Assembly: GCF_011207455.1 (NCBI RefSeq)
Contig: NZ_CP048877.1
Coordinates: forward strand, 1,790,576 to 1,854,575
DNA length: 64,000 nucleotides
Source of the DNA: Thermosulfuriphilus ammonigenes
GTDB lineage: Bacteria > Desulfobacterota > Thermodesulfobacteria > Thermodesulfobacteriales > ST65
Direction of reading: 5' to 3'
Both the position numbers and the translations under genes were made by a program. The notes beneath the pieces were generated by a model. That model was not told where the DNA came from, searched no databases, and saw nothing but the letters and a program-made list of their open reading frames with translations. Below are positions 62,383 to 64,000 of the stretch, piece after piece. Numbering within the stretch: the first letter of the stretch is position 1; each line of letters opens with the position of its first letter.

Positions 62383-64000
62383 ATGCATCCCAGTCAGTAC
62401 CTTCCCCGGGTGATGCCTGAGCCTCTTAAAGCTTTGGTGGATTTAGCCCTTGATATGCGCTGGAACTGGTGTCATTTGTCCGAGCCTCTTTGGCAGTATA
62501 TAGACCCTGATCTCTGGGCCTGGACCAGAAATCCCTGGTTTATCTTGGGGCGGGTAGAACAGGAGCGGCTGAATAAGTTGGCTGAAGATCCGGGTTTTCT
62601 TCGTCTTTTAGACGAGCAGCTAAAAATGCGGGCCGAGGTGGTTACCAAGCCGGGGTGGTTTGAGGAGACCTATGGAAAGGGATCCTTGGGGATCATCGCC
62701 TATCTGAGTATGGAATTCGGGCTGGGAGAGTCTTTGCCTATCTATTCGGGAGGGCTGGGTATTTTGGCTGGTGACTACCTCAAGACAGCCAGCGACTTGG
62801 GGCTTCCGGTGGTGGGAATAGGCCTTCTATTTCACCAGGGGTATTTCCGGCAGGCCCTGGATGCCAACGGCAATCAGCTGGAGTTTTTCCTCTACAATAA
62901 CCCCACTATGATGCCCATCACCCCGGTAAGAGACGAGCGAGGAGACTGGTTGAAGATCAAGGTGATGCTGCCTCAAAGGGAGCTTATCCTCAGGGTCTGG
63001 GAGGTTAAGGTGGGCCGGGTTAGGCTCTATCTCCTCGATAGCAATGATCCCCTTAATACCCCGGGGGATCGAGGTATCACCGGAAAGCTCTACGAAGGCG
63101 GGGAGGAGACCAGGCTTCAACAGGAGATTGTCTTGGGGATTGGGGGGTGGCGCCTGCTTGAGGCCTTGGGGCTCAACTGTGAGATCCTTCACCTTAACGA
63201 AGGCCATGTGAGTTTTGCCGTCATTGAAAGGGCCCGATCCTTTATGAAGGCCAATGGCCAGCCCTTTCAGGTGGCTCTGGCCTGTACCCGGGTGGCCAAT
63301 ATCTTTACTACCCATACCCCAGTTTTAGCAGCCTTTGATCGCTACCGGCCCAATATCTTCCTCCCTTATGCCCGTTTCTATGCCCAGATGCTGGAGATCC
63401 CCGTTGAGGAATTCATGGCCCTGGGGCGTTCAAACCCCGAGGATCATGAAGAGCCCTTCAATATGGCCTATCTGGCTGTGAGGGGGTGTGGGGTTATTAA
63501 TGGGGTCAGCCATCTTCATGGCCGGGTGAGCCGACGCATCTTTCAACCTCTTTTTTCTGACTGGCCTCAAAAGGAAGTCCCGGTGGGCTATGTCACCAAC
63601 GGAATCCACGTCCCTTCCTGGGATTCCAATTATTCTCATCCCATATGGGCCAAGGCATGTGGAGAAGACTTCTGGCTGGGAATCTCGGAGGATTTAGAAG
63701 AAAAATTCGCTCAAATAGGAGATGAGGAGCTCTGGGAATTCCGTTGTGCCAGCCGCTTAAGGCTTATTTCTTTTGTCCGGCGGAGGATGATCAAACAGCG
63801 CCTAGCCCTGGGGCTAGAGGAAAAGACCTTGGAGCGTTGTCAACACCTGCTTGATCCCAACACCCTGACCATTGGTTTTGCCCGAAGGTTTACGGCCTAT
63901 AAACGTCCCAACCTCCTCCTTCATGACCCGGATCGTCTGGAGCGACTTCTCACCAACCAGGAACGTCCGGTTCAGCTTATTATTGCCGGCAAGGCCCATC
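62383..64000 (+). CDS. glgP: Alpha-glucan (glycogen) phosphorylase, 3' end outside window
   Basis: The open frame from ATG 62383 (preceded by gaggagg) runs off the right edge with 539 complete codons. It is the compact type of alpha-glucan phosphorylase with an N-terminal DUF3417 region (LVDLALDMRWNWCHLSEPLWQYIDP). Core segments are YLSMEFGLGESLPIYSGGLGILAGDYLKTASDLGLPVVG, LHLNEGHVSF, THTPVLAAFDRY, YVTNGIHVPSW and FARRFTAYKRPNLLL. The PLP-binding Lys lies beyond the window. It would release glucose-1-phosphate from storage glucan, a source of sugar nucleotides. Confidence 0.95.
   Translation, partial: MHPSQYLPRVMPEPLKALVDLALDMRWNWCHLSEPLWQYIDPDLWAWTRNPWFILGRVEQERLNKLAEDPGFLRLLDEQLKMRAEVVTKPGWFEETYGKGSLGIIAYLSMEFGLGESLPIYSGGLGILAGDYLKTASDLGLPVVGIGLLFHQGYFRQALDANGNQLEFFLYNNPTMMPITPVRDERGDWLKIKVMLPQRELILRVWEVKVGRVRLYLLDSNDPLNTPGDRGITGKLYEGGEETRLQQEIVLGIGGWRLLEALGLNCEILHLNEGHVSFAVIERARSFMKANGQPFQVALACTRVANIFTTHTPVLAAFDRYRPNIFLPYARFYAQMLEIPVEEFMALGRSNPEDHEEPFNMAYLAVRGCGVINGVSHLHGRVSRRIFQPLFSDWPQKEVPVGYVTNGIHVPSWDSNYSHPIWAKACGEDFWLGISEDLEEKFAQIGDEELWEFRCASRLRLISFVRRRMIKQRLALGLEEKTLERCQHLLDPNTLTIGFARRFTAYKRPNLLLHDPDRLERLLTNQERPVQLIIAGKAH

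Noticed and set aside
1-64000. CRISPR array
   Set aside because: No set of regularly spaced identical repeats was seen on reading the window, and no cas gene is present.

Overview
The window looks like a chromosomal segment of a Gram-negative, anaerobic, probably thermophilic bacterium. A full lipid A/Kdo gene set and BamA/Lol genes show an outer membrane. A tungsten-type aldehyde:ferredoxin oxidoreductase with its ferredoxin, a soluble molybdopterin oxidoreductase of the polysulfide/thiosulfate reductase type, an 11-gene nuo cluster without the NADH module, and an archaemetzincin together recall Desulfobacterota/Thermodesulfobacteriota. That taxonomic placement is inference from gene content only.

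Layout. (1) About 1-18.3 kb is an AT-rich surface-polysaccharide island. It holds a transketolase (5' end outside the window), a CMP-sugar synthetase, glycosyltransferases, a methyltransferase, an ABC-2 export permease, an unusual ABC-ATPase/glycosyltransferase-like fusion, a sulfotransferase-like protein, a 904-residue two-module protein, a nucleotidyltransferase-methyltransferase fusion, three more glycosyltransferases and gmd. An IS5-type transposase remnant and decayed intergenic DNA lie among them. (2) 18.3-21.7 kb is a boundary: a WbaP-type initiating sugar-phosphate transferase on the minus strand, a palindrome-rich gap, and an intact IS630-family element with recognisable terminal inverted repeats. 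(3) 21.9-39.4 kb is the GC-rich core: two tRNA-Arg genes, then a long tightly packed plus-strand run lysS-lolC/E-lolD-bamA-lpxD-fabZ-lpxA-lpxI-oxidoreductase-lpxB-waaA-lpxK-DUF1844-ispE-prs-rplY-pth, then tRNA-Pro and tRNA-His. (4) 39.4-52.6 kb is energy metabolism: a moaD-like remnant, a two-subunit molybdopterin/Fe-S oxidoreductase, and nuoABCDHIJKLMN. (5) 52.6-64 kb is mixed: archaemetzincin, a glycine-rich lipoprotein, a two-component system, asnB, an AOR with its ferredoxin, a frameshifted ArnT-type glycosyltransferase, an unrecognised small protein and the start of an alpha-glucan phosphorylase.

How the parts fit. The polysaccharide genes can supply CMP- and GDP-sugars, assemble a chain on a WbaP-primed lipid carrier or another acceptor, decorate it (methyl, possibly sulfate) and export it through an ABC-2 permease. 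No Wzx or Wzy is seen in the window. The lpx/waa/bam/lol run builds the outer membrane. The nuo cluster has a membrane arm and Q module but no NuoEFG, so its electrons probably come from ferredoxin or another soluble donor such as the AOR or the neighbouring molybdopterin enzyme; this is inference.

The most unusual item is the fusion at 6704-8647. Its nucleotide-binding domain keeps a Walker A motif but lacks a recognisable signature motif, the catalytic Glu after Walker B (Asn instead) and the usual switch His. Its C-terminal module reappears at the end of the 904-residue protein at 10311-13025.
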